The position numbers and the translations under genes are program-made. From the NCBI RefSeq assembly GCF_009724245.1, contig NZ_WNNK01000001.1, forward strand, positions 372,001-436,000: a DNA stretch of 64,000 bases. The letters are read 5' to 3'. Source of the stretch: Pseudomonas spelaei (GTDB lineage: Bacteria; Pseudomonadota; Gammaproteobacteria; Pseudomonadales; Pseudomonadaceae). The notes beneath the pieces were generated by a model. It ran no database searches. It saw only the letters and a list, made by a program, of their open reading frames with translations, and was not told the origin of the DNA. Below, in pieces: positions 62,286 through 64,000 of this stretch; position 1 is the first letter of the stretch; every line of letters starts with the position of its first letter.

Positions 62286-63902
62286 TCAGAACAGCTGGGT
62301 AAACAACCAATACAAGCTGCCCGACAACAGAATCGCCGCCGGCAGGGTCAGCACCCAGGCCATCAGCAGATTACGGATGGTCCTCATCTGCAAGCCGCCG
62401 CCGTTGGCGACCATTGTCCCGGCCACGCCGGAAGACAGCACGTGGGTGGTGGACACCGGCAAGCCGTACATGTCCGCTGCACCGATGGTCAGCATCGCCA
62501 CCATCTCTGCCGAGGCGCCCTGGGCGTAAGTCAGGTGGGTCTTGCCGATCTTCTCACCCACGGTCACTACGATTCGCTTCCAGCCGACCATGGTGCCAAG
62601 GCCCAGCGCAATCGCCACGGCAATCTTCACCCACAACGGAATAAACCGCGTGGCGTTATCGATCTGTTGCTTGAACAGTTGCAGCTTGTTTTGGGTGTCG
62701 GCGTCGAAGTTGCCGACCTTGCCTTTGTCCATCAGGCGAATGGTTTCGCTGGTCAGGTACATGTCGTTACGCACGTTACCCATGGCTTCGGCGGGCACCT
62801 TGGCGAGGGAGCCATAACCTTTTACTTCCTCACCGATATGCCCGGTGATGGAGGCGAGGGCGGGGACCAATTCCGGGGTGGCCTCCTTGGTACGCACGTA
62901 AGTCGACAAGGTGGCGCGTGAGTCGGCCGGGGCCAGTTGCGGCGCGCTTTTCACCAGCGCCTGCTGGGTGACTTCGGCCACGGCGGCGAATTGCAGCGAC
63001 TGATCGGCAGGCATGGTGCGGTTCAGTGCATAGGCCATCGGCAAGGTGCCCACCAGGATCAGCATGATCAGGCCCATGCCTTTCTGGCCGTCGTTGGAGC
63101 CGTGGGCAAAGGACACACCGGTGCAGGTGGCGATTAGCATGCCGCGAATCCACCACGGCGGCGGAGTGTCACCTTTTGGTGCCTTGTACAGCGAACGGTT
63201 CTTGACGAAGGCACGCAGGGCCAGCAACAGCAGCGCGGCGAAAGCGAAGCCGATCAGCGGCGACAGCAACAGGGCATAGCCGATCTTGATCGCCTGGCCC
63301 CAATCCACGCCGCTGGTGCCGTCGCGACCGTGCATCAAGGCATTGGCTACGCCGACGCCGATGATCGAACCGATCAGGGTGTGGGACGACGATGCCGGCA
63401 ACCCCAGCCACCAGGTGCCGAGGTTCCACAGGATCGCGGCGATCAGCAGGGCGAAGATCATCGCGAAACCGGCGGAGGAGCCGACTTGCAAAATCAGTTC
63501 AACCGGCAGCAAGGCAATGATGCCGAACGCCACCGCGCCGCTGGACAACAGCACGCCGAGGAAGTTGAAGAAGCCGGACCACACCACCGCAAAGTGTGGC
63601 GGCAGCGAGTTGGTGTAAATCACCGTGGCGACGGCGTTGGCGGTGTCGTGGAAACCGTTGACGAACTCGAAGCCCAGGGCGATCAACAGTGCTACGCCCA
63701 GCAGCAGGAACGGCGTCCAGGTGGTGACGACGGTGCCCAGTTCGTGCATGTCGTGCATCAGGCTGTAAGCGGTGAACAGCAATCCCATGGCGAGCACGGC
63801 GAAGAAAATGATCACCGTCAGCAGGCCGGGTTTCTTGTCCAGGCGGGGTTTTGGGTCGGTGGTAGTCGCTTGCGTGGAGGCGGTCAGGGAAGGGGTGGCC
63901 AT
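62286..63902 (-). CDS. pit: Low-affinity inorganic phosphate transporter, Pit family
   Basis: A 538-aa PiT permease. Both repeated signatures are present: GFEFVNGFHDTANAVATVIY in the first half and SFAHGSNDGQKGMGLIMLIL in the second. Other segments are LPASSSHTLIGSIIGVGVAN and LPVSTTHVLSSGVAGTMVAN. It has about ten helices and a large cytoplasmic loop (about 315-420). It takes up phosphate with protons, normally with a metal. It is convergent with the pxp operon. The last 98 bp of the window hold its promoter region and no gene I can see. Confidence 0.92.
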   Translation of the reverse strand: MATPSLTASTQATTTDPKPRLDKKPGLLTVIIFFAVLAMGLLFTAYSLMHDMHELGTVVTTWTPFLLLGVALLIALGFEFVNGFHDTANAVATVIYTNSLPPHFAVVWSGFFNFLGVLLSSGAVAFGIIALLPVELILQVGSSAGFAMIFALLIAAILWNLGTWWLGLPASSSHTLIGSIIGVGVANALMHGRDGTSGVDWGQAIKIGYALLLSPLIGFAFAALLLLALRAFVKNRSLYKAPKGDTPPPWWIRGMLIATCTGVSFAHGSNDGQKGMGLIMLILVGTLPMAYALNRTMPADQSLQFAAVAEVTQQALVKSAPQLAPADSRATLSTYVRTKEATPELVPALASITGHIGEEVKGYGSLAKVPAEAMGNVRNDMYLTSETIRLMDKGKVGNFDADTQNKLQLFKQQIDNATRFIPLWVKIAVAIALGLGTMVGWKRIVVTVGEKIGKTHLTYAQGASAEMVAMLTIGAADMYGLPVSTTHVLSSGVAGTMVANGGGLQMRTIRNLLMAWVLTLPAAILLSGSLYWLFTQLF

Positions 63903-64000
63903 GCCGGAGCATCCAGTGTGGGGAGGATGTCGCCCATGATCATTGCGAAATGTTACAGAGATGCTGCGGTAAGTCAGTGTTTAGGTGAATGGGAGTGCCG

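Overview
The window comes from a Pseudomonas of the fluorescens group, carried on the chromosome. The evidence is the high-GC coding bias, the HexR-zwf-pgl-eda block next to a glucose ABC transporter and OprB, the phaJ-hydrolase-fadD2-fadD1 order, and many Pseudomonas REP/REPIN palindromes (core TGTGGGAG..GGGCTTGCCCGC). I see no rRNA, tRNA, insertion sequence, prophage or CRISPR array.

Layout. 1-3.2 kb: an ACT-domain protein (cut by the window edge), ArgP, an epimerase and a coiled-coil membrane protein. 3.3-15.6 kb: a sugar block with mannose isomerase, periplasmic glucose/mannose-type ABC transporter, OprB porin, hexose-6-P mutarotase, the HexR repressor and zwf-pgl-eda of the Entner-Doudoroff route. 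15.7-26.8 kb: housekeeping and lipid genes (PLP enzyme, DUF3820, PhaJ-like hydratase, lipase, two acyl-CoA ligases, CsbD, YihY, peptide deformylase, exported methyltransferase, GNAT). 27.1-38.1 kb: an accessory cluster with a di-iron desaturase, a PhnD-like protein, an ECF sigma/FecR pair, an STN-containing TonB receptor, two exported substrate-binding proteins, an ornithine-cyclodeaminase-family protein and a histidine-ammonia-lyase-family protein. 38.1-44.2 kb: GST, LysR, a BdlA-like PAS-MCP protein, an MFS porter, a uronate-dehydrogenase-like enzyme and a second GST. 44.4-47.6 kb: the gluconate operon gntR / gntK-gntP. 47.8-52.4 kb: AlaC, a GyrI-like protein, a flavin-type oxidase, a HipBA module and GNAT. 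52.5-55.1 kb: an ECF42 sigma operon with its DGPF (YciI) partner. 55.1-59.2 kb: LysR/PACE efflux, SDR and two LysR genes. 59.5-62.2 kb: pxpABC 5-oxoprolinase. 62.3-63.9 kb: a Pit phosphate transporter.

The most interesting region is 27.1-38.1 kb. The two halves, desaturase-PhnD-sigma-FecR and receptor-SBP-SBP-OCD-HAL, each start with the same roughly 40-bp upstream element (TTCTAAG-N6-ACCAAACG then TCTGCAAG then TTTCCCCGC). This suggests one regulon driven by cell-surface signalling. Three substrate-binding proteins of different families have no permease or ATPase, the lyase lacks the Ala-Ser-Gly triad needed for its cofactor, and the cyclodeaminase relative lacks the usual catalytic Asp. I read this as an uncharacterised TonB-dependent uptake and/or small-molecule biosynthesis system. 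Its ligand is not known.

The sugar block also has notable control elements: a near-identical 22-bp palindrome with a conserved downstream promoter at both manI and the ABC operon, CA-rich Crc/Hfq-type motifs before five sugar genes, a HexR-like site before zwf and three GntR operators. Repeats have also shaped the genes: a REPIN supplies the C-terminus of the sugar ATPase, and other repeats are nested inside one another.
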